Assembly (NCBI GenBank): GCA_035222895.1
Contig: JAVYIG010000065.1
Coordinates: 682,001 to 746,000 of the forward strand
Direction: 5' to 3'
Source of the DNA: Strongylocentrotus droebachiensis
Taxonomy: Eukaryota; Echinodermata; Echinoidea; Camarodonta; Strongylocentrotidae
Length of the DNA stretch: 64,000 bases
Below are positions 38,348-51,477 of the stretch, piece by piece. The translations under genes were made by a program, and so were the position numbers. The notes below the pieces were generated by a model. The model was not told where the DNA came from and did not search any database. It was given only the letters and a program-made list of their open reading frames with translations. Within the stretch, counting starts at the first letter, position 1. Each line of letters opens with the position of its first letter.

Positions 38348-40073
38348 TTGTCGGACCGTGACTCCTCTTTTTTAACCCAAATGGCAAACTCTACGTACAC
38401 CAAAGAAAATGAGCCCCGTGCGTTTTGTAGTCTTCATTCAAATTCTTGACCAAAAAGTGTGACAGATGAGTGGAATGAAAAAATGAAAAAATGAAAAAAC
38501 TTTTGTTGCCCTTAGAGAAAAAAAACCCTGGACATGCCCTTTTATACCATCGACAGTGATAATCATCATGCATGGCAGAAGCTAGACACAAGAAAACGAA
38601 AGGGATATTAGAAACAGCTGTTAAAGCGGTAGAAAAAATCTACTCTTTTCGTCATTCAGATATAGCCTATACTAGGATGGGGGGGGGGGGGGGGGGGCAT
38701 CATTTCTGTGGGAGGGGCGATTCCCCTTCCCTCATTTATCTCTGGGTTTACTTTGTATCCTATGGGAAGGTCAGTTACATCGTCCCTTCCCCCTGAAAAT
38801 GGATCTGCGCCCCTGGTCTACCCGAGCAAAAAATAATAATATTTTCTAATTCTCATTCTAGGGTTATTCTCTGTTATTTTGTTTGGTAGTACGAATGTTT
38901 CAGTCTTTAAACATTTTTTTTTTTTAAATAAAAAAAAAATCTACTAGATGTAGTTTAGTACGTCTCAACTTTTGTTTCTGTCTACATACTGCAAAGGACA
39001 GAAAATTTGTTTTCAAAAGATGAAAAGCAGTGCCAGCGATTTGGTCCGACAGGGTATAGGCCTGCTCAATCAAAATCGATGATAGATATACATACGAGCG
39101 TTACAGTCACCAATTACATTACATGATGGGTACAAATGATCAATAATTCAATCACAAATGATAAAGTGAATTCGCCTTCAACTATGGTGAAACCCTATAT
39201 CCTCCGGGGCAACATTGTCTACGGACTTTGGGAGACATCTTTTATCATTACTAACATACCACGCGCTTTCTAACCACGGGCCGCGTGCTGTGCAATAATC
39301 CAAATGACCTGTGCTTGCCGAATCAAAAACAAGTCCTTAAATATCGAAAATGACGGATTTATCTGGGGCAATTAGCAAAGGACAGGTCGTATATAAATTA
39401 ACTGCCCTTCACAATGCCGTTTCCAGATTCCCGAAAGTGAATTTATAGACGGTTAAGGCCGTTGCAAGGATTTTTAATCAGTCGTTTTAATTCGGCTTGT
39501 CTCTATTTGTTCCGGGATGCCTTTTGAATTAAGGGCTGACGTTGATGGTATTTCTCCCTATAATAATACAGGATAGTAGTTTTAGTTAACATCGGAATAC
39601 AGAGAACATTGTCATGACTGATCAAAGCAAAGTTAAATGTATGAAGAGGATAATCCAGTTAATCAGTGACCAAAGGGGGTTTGACTAAATGAAATTCAGC
39701 ACCCGGGAATGTTGGTTTGCTGGCCCACTCATGATCATTCGTCACGGTAATCATATACGAGCAAAATGTTCCTATTACTAGCCCATCCCTTTTAACAAAA
39801 CGAACACTAACAAACAAATCAAGAAAAATATATTTATAGCCTAATGTGAATACTGTAATTTTCCGTTTTTTTTAAATATCTCAGCCAAAGAATATTTCTT
39901 CCTTGTACATTTTTGTTGTTCTACCTTATCCGATCCCATCTCGAACTAATGTTACCAGTTCATAATCTTGCAATATGAAATCCACTATATTTGTATTATT
40001 CTTTTCAAAGCTCATTAAGTTATTATCAATAAGAGGTCAATATTTTAAGCTGCATTGGCAAGCTGGGATACAT

Positions 40074-40076
<3 letters not shown>

Positions 40077-40125
<49 letters not shown>

Positions 40126-40142
40126 ATATATCAATATATATA
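40077..40142 (+). repeat. (TA)n microsatellite
   Basis: Pure (TA)n for about 45 bases, then ATCAATATATCAATATAT variants. Confidence 0.95.
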
Positions 40143-40279
40143 TGTATTTTTTACACAAAGGGAGGGGGGTACTTGAAATCTTTGCAGGTAAAATGCAAAA
40201 AAAAAGCAATTGAAATGAAACTGCGTAAGCTGAAACCAAATGCTATCACAGTTATTTTGTTATAAAGGGGAGAGGGAGT

Positions 40280-40340
40280 AGAGAGGGGGAAGAGGGAGGG
40301 TGAGAGGTGGAAGAGGGAGGGTGAGAGGGGGAAGAGGGAG

Positions 40341-40345
<5 letters not shown>
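40280..40345 (+). repeat. 21-bp purine-rich minisatellite, about three copies
   Basis: Units of the form AGAGGKGGAAGAGGGAGGRTG repeat head to tail and then grade into (GA)n up to about 40402. Confidence 0.6.
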
Positions 40346-40377
<32 letters not shown>

Positions 40378-40402
40378 AGGGAGAGAGAGAGAGAGAGAGT
40401 TT
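40346..40402 (+). repeat. (GA)n microsatellite
   Basis: (GA)n broken by GGGGGGAGGG, continuous with the 21-bp repeat to its left. Confidence 0.9.
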
Positions 40403-40984
40403 CAAAGACGGTGAAACAAACAGACATAAGTTTTCTTCGAAATTAACAAAATCTTGCGTAGATGTGAACGTCGTATGGGGTTTGAGCCAAGTTTCATAGA
40501 TGGCGCTCTTCCACTTTGTAAAGTTTAAATGTATCTGTTTTCTTGCTAAAGGCGTTTCCGCTGTAACACTCTTAATATAATAAACACAATTGTATCATTG
40601 GTTGACGCTTCGATGATCTTTGAATGAACATTTAACCAATTTACGCCTACAAATTTATAACTAGATAAGTATAAACAATCATTACGTATTTAATGGGTTT
40701 TTTAATGTTATACACGTATATATTGCGCTTACTTGGAAAAAATGTCGCAAGTAGGTGGTCGTTGCATTCAAGTCACTCTCTGACAAATCGTAAATTTGAT
40801 ATCATATTACAAAAAGAGCGAATAAACATCTAAGAGGTGGAATTAATATGCCAAATAAAATAAAGTATTTCCGAAATAAATCTTAAAGTATACTGTCTTT
40901 GCAACGATCTTTTAACAAAAAGGTTAATTATTCATTGTAAGTTTCTCTGTCATGTTTATCAGCCTAAAACGTTTAGTGTCAGTG

Positions 40985-40985
<1 letters not shown>

Positions 40986-41026
<41 letters not shown>

Positions 41027-41068
41027 CTGTCTCACTATTTCTCATTGTCTGTCTGTCTGTCTCTTTTT
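40986..41068 (+). repeat. (CT)n and (GTCT)n tract
   Basis: (CT)n of about 34 bases, then GTCTGTCTGTCTGTCTC near 41048-41063. Confidence 0.9.
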
Positions 41069-41639
41069 TTCTTTTCTCGGGAATTTTTCTTCTTCTTCAT
41101 GTATACATTACTAAAAACAAACATATTCCTTCGTTTACTTCACATCGCAAAGGTGTTACAGTAAAGCAATACGTGCCATTATAGTGTGCAGCTTTAAACA
41201 CAGCTGCCGGGAAGTGAGACAGAAAGTAAGAGTACTTAAGATTCTTAGGATTGCATCTCGGCAGGGGAGATGGACAGAGAGAAGATGTCGGGCTTGTGTG
41301 ATGAAGAAAGGACTGACAAGAGGATGATGGCGGTAGTCATCTCGTTGCTAAGGAGAGGGTGGGATAAGTAGGGAGAGGAGAAGAGGCAAGAAGATGGATG
41401 AAAGATGAAAATGAACATCAGTTCTGTGAAATAGAGGTTTAAAAAAGTAAATAAATATAAACGAAGGCATAGAGAAGTGACAGTGTGTGTGGTTAAGCCC
41501 GCGAACGAAGGGAAGGGAGAGAGAAAGAGATAGATAGAGCATGGACCTACATGTACTACAGTTACAAGTATAGGTCCATGGATATAGTAAGATAGATAAA
41601 GGGTGGCGGACACTCTGCGGTATACAAATTTAAGATTTA

Positions 41640-41944
41640 GGAGAAAAATTAATGAAATGAAGAGATGTGAAATGATAGAGAGAGAAAGAGAGATAAAGAG
41701 AAAAGATGGAGAGAGAGAGAGAGACAGAAAGAATGATCAAGAAAATAATGATTACAAATAATGTTACAATGACAGATAAGGAGGGTGCAGGTGACGTATA
41801 TAAATTGAGGGAGAAGGCAAGGGGAGAGAAGATGAGGAGACAACGAAAGGGATGGGGATAAAGAGAAACAAGTCATACATACATTGAAACGAGAGAGAGA
41901 GAGAGAGGGAACGTATGCAGAAATTATAACGGTGAGAGAAAGAG

Positions 41945-41981
<37 letters not shown>

Positions 41982-42030
41982 CAAGCGGAGAGGAGCAGGG
42001 AACTTAGGGAGGAAGGGGGGGGGGGGTAGG
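41640..42030 (+). repeat. Cluster of (GA)n tracts with terminal poly-G
   Basis: (GA)n at 41680-41735, 41889-41907 and 41949-41976, with a G run at 42016-42026. The minus-strand 211-residue frame reading through it is low complexity. Confidence 0.85.
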
Positions 42031-42843
42031 GGATCTTGCGTATTTTTTATATTCAAGATAAACTTGAAACGTCCAGCCGTTGAAAGAAAGGAATTACAAG
42101 ATAAATAATTTGTTGAGAGAGATAAACAGGCAAGGCTTTCATCAAATTCCCCCAGATCTAGCGGATCTGAACCTAACATACACATCAAATACCAAACAAA
42201 GTTTATAATCTTGTCGAAATACTGAAACAAAATATACTGGTATTGAACGTTGACACAATGTGTACGTGAAGCTATTTCTGTCAAAATTAATGTGGTGTAG
42301 GTGTGACGCCATCAATTTAAATTGTCTTTTTAACTTCTTTTTGGTTAAGCGAAATTCATTTCCTTCTATGTTTTTAGAAGCGCTTCTTTTACATATTCTT
42401 TTTGTTTTAAAGATGGCTTGCATGCTTCAGTTGAAGAATTCAAACCTCTACAAAAAAAATTAATAAAAAGAGAACATTGGCACTACTTGTATTATTTTCT
42501 TCTATGTCTTTCACAATTCTCATTCCTTTTTATCTATTTGGAGGGGTACTTTTTATGCTCTTTCTACGCAAAGGCAGGTACCTTTGACCAAACTCGTATT
42601 TACCAACGTCATGCAACAGAATGATTGAGCGAGATTCGTTTATTTTTTTCCCGAATACTTCTACTCTTCTTTCTTTCCTCCCCTACTCTTGGGGAGACAT
42701 CCAAACATGAATGATAGAATATGAAACCATTTCAGGCAACCAGTTTGGTGTCATCCGAAACAAAATCTTTTAAGTCTGACATTTCCATGCGAAGACAAAA
42801 ACGGATAATGGAACGCTCATCCGGGGACTTGAGATACGTACGA

Positions 42844-42851
42844 TGACGTCA
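42844..42851. promoter_or_regulatory. Palindromic CRE (TGACGTCA) in a CpG-richer patch of the long intron
   Basis: The CRE/ATF core is exact. The surrounding 42.78-43.02 kb has more CG dinucleotides than the rest of the intron and no microsatellite, so it could be an intronic enhancer. Purely sequence-based. Confidence 0.25.
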
Positions 42852-43149
42852 GCGTACTGGCGGGAATGCGCCTTGGTGCGATAACGATATTTTATCAATC
42901 GTCTGCTCGAGATGTTTCATATCTCTGATCCGTTCGCCCGCGTAAACAAAATTGACATGGTCTTTTCTGGGAACACGAAAGGTGAGAGATGATTTGAAAT
43001 GATCCGTGACGTCGCGATGCCTCAATAAGCAGTTTTATAAAGCTAGACCAATTATGCAATTAAAATGCCCCGCCGTTTCTTGCCATGCCGTCCAAACAAT
43101 AATCCAAATATACACAGAAGACGACCGAATCACTGCAACTCATCATCAA

Positions 43150-43395
43150 ATAAAATCGTGAAAAGAAAGAGAAAGAAAGAAATTGAGCAAACTAAAAGTA
43201 GGGAAATTCGATGATGTAAAATTATGGAAAGAAGAGAAGAAAAAGAGAAAACGAAAGAGGAAGGATAAATATAAAGAGAAAGAGAAAGAAAAAGAAAGTG
43301 AACTAAAGAAAATAGGAGAGAGAGAGAGAGAGAGAGAGAGAAAAAAAGAGAGAGAGAGAGAGAGAAAGAGAGAGGGGGCGGGGGGGGGGGGGGGC
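43150..43395 (+). repeat. Purine-rich tract: GAAA repeats, (GA)n, poly-G
   Basis: GAAA/GAGA wording, then (GA)n at 43316-43372, then G runs to 43394. Shares a specific block (43291-43318) with 7325-7352. Confidence 0.9.
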
Positions 43396-44243
43396 AGACC
43401 ACAACAATTACTGACGTAAAGGTTTTTTAAACGAAATATATTTTTCGCGATTCTACAAAAATATATCAGTCTCTTGACATGATTAAAATGTATTCCCGTT
43501 CATAAGCTATACACTAATTATTCGCCAAACTCATTTGATAGTAAAAATAGTCCGTAAATGAAAGAGTACATTCGCCAAAAGTAGGTGTAAACATCTGACA
43601 TTATTTCATGTTGTGATTTGTTCTTTTCTATTTCGTGTAAATGTAATCTGCGTATTTCAAAGGTTAAGAATAACTAAATTATGTCATAATCTCAATAAGT
43701 ATAATGTAAGAATAGTTATAAATATAAAACTAAGTGAAACATCCACATTCGAAGTACAACAAAAGAAAATCCATTTATACCAGTCATATAGAACGCGCCG
43801 TCCCCCGCCTCTCAAATCTAGCTCGGGTTTAAATCGAAATTATTCCTTTCCCGTTTCATCTTTTGTTTCTCTTTCTTTACCACGCTGAAATAACCTGTGT
43901 TTTAGGTTACACTGATTGATTTTCGAGGGTGACCTCAGATTTTACAGATCATTCTCTAGGGAGAGAAAGGTTCTTTAATCAAATTCAATCAATTTATCTT
44001 CTCTCGTGAAGATTGGATGGTGTTTGTAAAAAGGCGCCACATTTTACACCAGGCGAAGGACAAAAATTGTGATAGTTTTTGTAACAGTACCACAGTACGT
44101 TTGTTGTAACTTCTTCACCGTACTGCTGCATGGCAATTAAAAGCAGACCTTCAAAGTTACAGCATTGTATTTTTCCTAGAACGCGAAATCTAATAAAATT
44201 CAATATTGCTCCAAAGCGGGGTTAGATTATTTTCGAGAACGTA

Positions 44244-44688
44244 CACTCTAAATTACAGGGATTTAAAATTTAAATCTTAAGCCGGATTTGAATGAAATTA
44301 AATCCATAAAGATTGATTTTTAATCTTAAAAGATTGCTAAACTGGTTCTTAATCCGAGTTTCAAATATATTTTTTTCAATCCCAAAAGATTAAAAAAAGT
44401 TCCGAAAATTAACGGCAAATTGACCAATCCTGGCGATAAGATTTTGTCACATGACAAAGAAGTCCCAAAAAGGATTGCTTTTAAATCTTTATCAGGGTTA
44501 ATTTTAATCTAGAAAGATTTATAATATAAATCTTTTGAACTTATTTTTTAATCCTTTACAGATTAAAACCTTTTAATCCTAGCGAAGATTAATTTTAAAT
44601 CCACATCGATTGGTCCCAACCAACAGTACATGAAAGATTTTAAAATAAATCCTATAGATTTAAATTTAAATCCCTGTAATTTAGAGTG
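44244..44688. mobile_element. MITE-like foldback element with TA target duplication
   Basis: The left end reads CACTCTAAATTACAGGG and continues into ATTTAAAATTTAAATC. The right end is its inverted copy with one A missing, giving a terminal inverted repeat of about 32 bp. TA flanks both ends (44242-44243 and 44689-44690), as for Tc1/mariner-type insertions. The 445-bp interior is rich in AAATCTT/AAGATTT wording and has no open frame. Non-autonomous DNA transposon; superfamily inferred from the TA only. Confidence 0.8.
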
Positions 44689-46439
44689 TAATTTAACATT
44701 ACGAAATCAATGTTTATTCACTGAAAAATATTATTATTAAAAAATATATATATATCCCGAATTGTATAAATCCCGTTTATACGTTGAGTCACAACTGCAT
44801 TTAGCTTTGTAATATTTTACTTGAATATATTTATTTTTATCTTAATCAGGTATGATCGTGAACAAGTATTTCTGGCAATGTATTCTTTAAATTGCCAAAC
44901 AAAATTCGAGAGCGATCCTAAATTTTAATTTCGTGTCTTCCTGTAGTCGTGTTAAAAAGGCTTTTCACACTTTTTTGTCTTAAGGCAATCAATATGACTA
45001 TTAATAATGCTAAATATATTACTCATTGCGGATACAGTATCGACTCTGTTCCGCTCTATATGATAATACTTCCATTGTCTTTCATTTTTAATCTCTCATT
45101 TTTGACCTGCTTTCTTCGTTCCAACTTTATCTAATTCCTCTCTCGCCCAACTGCTTATCTCTCTCAAACCAACAAACGCTTCTGCAAGGCACCCTATCAA
45201 GATATTCGAAATGTCTTCTTGATAACGCCATTAGAAAGATAGATGAGCAACTTTATTGGCTTGCACAGCTGTTGGCGAACCTTCTGTCATGGAAAAGTGA
45301 CCACTGGAAGAAAGTTCACTGTCCGTTAACCCTTAATGAGAACATAAAGAGCATTCCCCCATCCTTCTAGTTGAGGCACCCCGCCTTCCTAGAAAGGACC
45401 CCTAATTGTGAGTAGGGTCCAAGCGTTGATTCTTGAAGCGAAAGCATCTGATGTAAAACTTAATTATCAGCATTCATATTTGTGACCTTGGGTGACCTTT
45501 TGCGGAAGGTCGGTATTTTACTAATGAAATGGTTAGTTTGATGGTCATAATGACATGGTACTAAATCATTAGTCTTAATGGGAGGATTAAGTATGGACAA
45601 TTCATGACTGCAGCTCAAATCTGGCCTTCCACTTATAACTCATTGACCTGTGACTTGACCCATAGAATGACCGCATCTAACAGTGTCTGAGCAGCCTGGT
45701 TGTTACTTCATGTCATGTATGATCAGAAAAGGAAAGTTATTAAAAAATTGTCATTGATAAATTTGCACAAAAATAACTTCAGCTCTACTAACTTCTATCA
45801 TGATGTAATCTACATGTATCTCCATTATTTTTCAAGCGATTAATATCCAAATTAGTAATATAATGGATGAGATGATTTGAAATTTTATTTTGTCTATGTT
45901 GTATCTGTATTTATATTAAAATATAGTGTACATACTTTTCTTTTCCACATGAAATAAAATCATTTTCAATTGAATGATGTTCATTTCAAAATCGTCTTAG
46001 ATCATTAACGTTAGTCAGAATTAGGTATGATCATTTATAAACCTTTTCTACATGACACGATTTTGTGTGAATGATGTAAGATCGTACCTTTTAACGCTAA
46101 ATTAATTGATTTCAGTCGTAGAATTATATACTTTTAATACTTAGTTTCGGACCAATGACAACTTGAAGGTACATTGTACTCAAGTCTTCATTATAATTTT
46201 ACAGGTCAACTTCTTAAACAATTTAACAATAATCCCCTTCAAAATTTCATATTCAAACCGAACATAGATACTGCATAATGAAAATGACTGGATAAGTCTA
46301 CATCTACTGCTGATCAACGGTTCGAACTAGAAAGAAATTACATCCGTTAAAGCTAATACACTTAAAGGTCAAACTAGAAGTTTGAGTATAGACACCAGAT
46401 AACTCTAGCTTCCCATACCAGTCATCCGAACTTGGTCCC

Positions 46440-46660
46440 CTCTCGTTCCTTTTTTTTTTCTCTCTCTCTCTCCCCCTCTCTCTCTTTCTTTCTATTTCTT
46501 TCTCTTTCTTTCCATGTATATTTCCCCCTTTTTCTGAGTCCCAACTTTCTATCTCTTACTCTGCCACGCCTCCCACTCTCTCTAATCTCTATCCCTCTAC
46601 CCTTACACAAACGCACACACACACTTCCCCCTTTCTCTCTTTATCTCACTCTCTCATCTG
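46440..46660 (+). repeat. (CT)n/polypyrimidine tract
   Basis: Short (CT)n cores at 46460-46490 and scattered CT/CA repeats to about 46655. Confidence 0.8.
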
Positions 46661-49190
46661 CTATCTGTCACCACAATGAGCGGAACCTCCGTCTGTCCAA
46701 TGCTGATGTGTGACCGACAAATACAGACCAAAATATATCCGCTAGACAGCCGGTATTGAAGACAGCTTTTCTTCACCATGGCACAGGTGGATGATACCGA
46801 TCCCGAGCCAGCGGCCTAATCAACCAATAGAAGGCGTTATTTATAGAGGATAACCCGCCTCCCTCTGTCCCATTCCAATTTCACCCATCCCCTTGATCAC
46901 CATCAAAATTGACCCCAGCGCCACGTCAGGCGATGACCCCTCTCCCCGGGGTCATCATCAAACCCATGCTCGAAAATACAACTTTTACTTGCGAAAGAAC
47001 TTTAAAAGAATAAACAATTGCTTGCTCGTGATAATGAGGTTTAAATTTCACTAGCCCTTTGGGTTGGGCAGTGAGCATTCTCAACCAAGCGTTTGGGATC
47101 TTCAGATACCATCGCGCCCCCTTCATGTAAAAATGTTTTCAGTGTAATTATTTGCAAGTCAATTTGGGGGCAGCGAGATTTCATTTTACACCCGAGGTTA
47201 GTCGCTTGGTATAATAATTATGTCAGCAAGGCCAGTCCTGTTAGTGATGTTCCGATTTTTCTTTTTAGTTAAAAGCATTTTCAGTATGCTAGCTAGGGAA
47301 ATTATCCTTAGTATTCTGAGTCTTATGAATGAATTCAGAAATAAATTAGAACGGTACCCCGGAGAACTTTTTCATAATAACAACATACTTCAATAGTCAT
47401 AATGAAATGCGAAATAATTATTTCAGTTTTAACTTATCACTTTTTGAATCAAACAACAAAATGAACAAAGAAGTATACACTACAATGTTATGAGCCATGA
47501 GAGGAAATGCATCTACATTTCTCAATACCAAAACCGGAGAAAGGGTGAGCTAAAAGAGGAAAAGAAAAGGGAAGAGGATAGAAAGAAAGTGGTTGGAACC
47601 GCTTTACGGTAAGATTAAGTACAACTTACTCGTGTAAAATAAAACAAAAGATAGTAAGTTATAATTAGCGCATAAACAAAATTACCTTTTTATATTCTTA
47701 CTTTTTTCTCTCATTATCATAGAATTCCTGTTTAGATGTATTCAAAGGGGCATTGCCCTTTCTAAAATGAAGAGCGTTTATCAATATTTTTTCTACGGTT
47801 TATTTCTGTATCATTTGGTAATTATTGTTGGCACCACTTGACACAATTTTGATACAAAATAAACCATTCTATCTACTTCGATGCGTATGCACCAATGCGC
47901 ATTTTTCAGTTGCCAGTAGTTTTCAGATCTTTACGATATCTAAAGTGATAAAACATAATCTAAGCAAGACAAAATATCTAGCTTTTTACTTTCTCTCGCT
48001 CTGGAGAATGGACGGTTATCTTTAAGAGATGGTGAGTTAACTTCGAGCATTTGGACGGGCTTTTACTGGAAATTAGCTGTCAATCAAACTTACGCCATAA
48101 GATACCGGGGATTTTAAAATCTCGTTCACTTCTTCGCTCATCCACAAAACTCGGAAATGATATGGAAACAGTAGACACACGGCAATCAATAACCGATCAC
48201 TGAACAGACGATGTCTCCTAACCATGGTACATTACACCACATACATACGGGCTATTGAACATTTCCCGCTCAAATGGAAGGATGCGAGTCGGAAAATTGG
48301 TAAATCTTTTCACAAAATCTTGGCCATTTTTAGGTATTGTATATTTATATACTAAATTATTGGTCGGTTGGGATGATGAAAATCAGCCATCTAGTAAGAT
48401 CAAGTTTTTATTCACTACGAATTGACACACATTTGGAGTTTTATGTCATGATGCACGACAAAAGTCGCCTGAGGCTGTTAGCTGTTTGTTATACTGTTCT
48501 ACACAAAACGGGAAAGAATTTCTTTTTTTAAAGGACCAATTATAATATAGAGCTTTACCACAACCCTTAATGAGTTTACATCATCATATAAGTTGATTGT
48601 ATCGAACTAGAATACAGTAAGATTCGGGAAATGAGGTATCTGAAAATATTGTAATAAAGTCGATTAAATCCCCCTTTCAAGAAATATATAGTCGGTAACA
48701 AAAAAAATATCCTGATGTGGTCCCGAGTTAGCTAGCTGTGTGTCGATACAAGGATTGGATTCGCGCCATCTTCGATGGAAATATGACCAACCGACTCGCA
48801 ATCAATCGGTAAGGTTCAGTTTCAAATAAGTGAGTAATTCGTCATTTTTAGAATTTTCGTTTGAAATCGAAACTGTATCAAGGGTATAAACATAAGCGAT
48901 TTTTATCGAAAACGTTGTAAGTTGCCTCAATGCGGGAAAGAACACAGACTTCTTGGAAAACAACTACAAGAATGTACATAATTATATAGCACATACTAGA
49001 ATATCATTAAAAACAAAAGGTCCTTACACATATCGCTGAATTCATTAATACGAAAAATCACCAGTCGGCATTTCCATTATATACAATGTCATGTATGAAT
49101 TGGAAGGGAATGAATGAACAAAATGTACATTCATGTAATTTTATTCGAAAACTACCAAAGGAGTATATTGTTTTATTGGCATTTTGTCGG

Positions 49191-49207
49191 GGGGGGGGGG
49201 GGGGGGG
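49191..49207 (+). repeat. Poly-G run
   Basis: About 17 consecutive G. Confidence 0.85.
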
Positions 49208-50681
49208 TAATGACCAAGAGTAGTTTTGTTATTCGGTAGAAAGAAATATAACCCACTGAATCCGTGTGTCATTGTCCTGCTACAGGAATCTTCCTTAGAA
49301 ATGGAGATGGTGCACACAATGTGTGGTCTTGACTACAATGTGATAATTACAGTACATTTTAGAAATGCAAAATTAAACGATGGTATACATTATTTTTTTA
49401 GCAACGTTGCACTCTGCATGATGCGTTATTGCATTATCAGAAAAAAGGTGGATACTTAAAAAAAAAGTTGAGATCACTCGTTTAGTTCATTGATGGACCT
49501 ACTGGTGCAGGATACATAATACATTTTACATGTAATTGAAAACAAAATATTTAAAATGATGCATTCTACCAGGGCAGAAATTTCACAGGTAAAAGTGTTC
49601 ATATCAGGACAATGATATTTAGGGTACTACAATGAACTACGATTCAAAATATTACCCCCCCCCCTGAAAAAAACAGATTAGAAAAAACATGCAGGTACCT
49701 TATCATGTCTGTACTTTGGTCACCGTTGTTGTGTTTCCAATTTCTACTTTTTTTCCTCGACTAAACGAATCTTTACCTCGGAAGAAAAAACAATTCGACG
49801 AGAAACTCCATCCGTCTTCTTATTTTTCCCAATTTTATCCCATCCTCCACGATTTCCCATCCCTTCTTACAGTGATAAATCGTTTTCCATGCATACACAT
49901 CTCATGTGCTCTCCCCGAGGATTGTCAGGATATCCTCCCCAAATATATTTTTTGTATTCTTCCTCCGACTGTCTCTAAAACAATCCAAAAAAATCAGAGG
50001 TTCGCTTTTTGCGGGTTAATTGGCGAGAGGTTGTTTTTGATCTGGGAAGCCTAACATTCGACTCTTTGCTGCAAGCCTCACACTTTAGTAACACGACATC
50101 CGCGGAATTTATCTCAGATCCCGTTTTTCATTACTTTCCGTATATTTTTAAAGTTTCTTTTGCCATTTTTTAGATGGTTACAAAACGGAAGACGAGCGCT
50201 GTTTCATGAAACAATCCGTCTCAAAATGGGTCAGCTTATCCAGCCGATTTTCTACATGGCTTGAGTGTTTAACGTTGTATTGCAAATGTACTTTACATGC
50301 ATAGAATTTCATCCCAAGTTGAGAATATATGACTTAAAACAAATACCTTATTTGATACAAAATAGGTTCAACTTTCTCGTGATATTTGGCTTGTGAAGAA
50401 CCTAATATTGTAACACTTCAGATGAAAGGTTGTTGTATAAGAAATACAGTAAGAATAATTACCAACCTTATTCAATACCTTGTATCGTGTAAACCAGGCC
50501 CTCTGTGGCTCGGAATGTGACTAACCCGCTTGTTTTGTAAAAGAAAATATGAATTGAATCAATAAATAGAAGGATGGATATCCAATTATTTGTAACCCTT
50601 AGTATCAAACGAGATGTACAGTTTCATTTTTTTTTTTTACTAAGAACGAAACATCATTCACATGGTCCTTATAGAACTTTG

Positions 50682-50912
50682 GGACTGTTTATGGACTATG
50701 ATACTTTTTAAATTTCGACATTTTAACTAGGACTACGGGACTTTTTAACTCATTATTTTAACTAATACTATGGGAGTGTTTAAATTCTAACGTTATACGG
50801 GGCATAATGGACTATTTAACTTTTAGATATTTTTTTTACTTGGGTTGTGGGACTGCTCAACTTTCATTCTCATAACCACTATGGGACTCTCTTAATGTCA
50901 CATTTTGATAAA
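50682..50912 (+). repeat. Degenerate tandem repeat with a 34-45-bp period
   Basis: A motif near ACTATGGGACTNTTTAA recurs at about 50693, 50737, 50772, 50809, 50849 and 50883, each time followed by an AT-rich spacer containing TTTTAACT or similar. The copies are too diverged for a recent microsatellite, so this is an aged minisatellite. Confidence 0.6.
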
Positions 50913-51459
50913 CTCAATAATAAGCAGTTATCCTACATTGAACATAAAACTGAAATTAAGTATTCGCAATCAACGATGTTAAAGAGATAAATAAGACAAT
51001 ATGTTAATAATCATATACTTACAGAACTGATGCGGCGATAATGATTATACCATCCTGTATTTTAATTGCTGAACGAACATAGCAACCGAATATCGAACGA
51101 CAATATAACAATTTTAACTAATTTTTTGTTTTTCATCTATTAAATAGTTACGTGAAAAATGTCAGACAAAAAAAGATATAGGTCGGCCGAAGCTTCCGAA
51201 ATCTGACAATGTCACATGTCACATAACAAGTTATCGCAGATTTGTCGAACTAGTGTGAACAGTTTCGTGAATAATGTCGGCAAAGAGCGATGCAAATCAA
51301 TAAAAGTTTGTAAAAGAATCAAGACACAACACACCATCAGTCAGTCAACCACCTTACATTTATTACCCATAGGTCACAACACAACAATTATTCTTGATAT
51401 GGAACCACAAAATTTGCTGAGATGGGTTAGAGCCAGCATTTAAGTCAGGCACCTATGAG

Positions 51460-51477
51460 GAGGGGGGGGGGGGGGGT
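51460..51477 (+). repeat. Poly-G run
   Basis: GAGG followed by a G run of about 15 bases. Confidence 0.8.

Noticed and set aside
41649..42284. 211-residue minus-strand open frame
   Set aside because: Mostly translated (GA)n tracts; the remainder has no recognisable motif.
49689..50054. 121-residue open frame that is not low complexity
   Set aside because: Composition is mixed but no motif is recognisable, and it sits inside an intron whose flanking exons already form a complete receptor.
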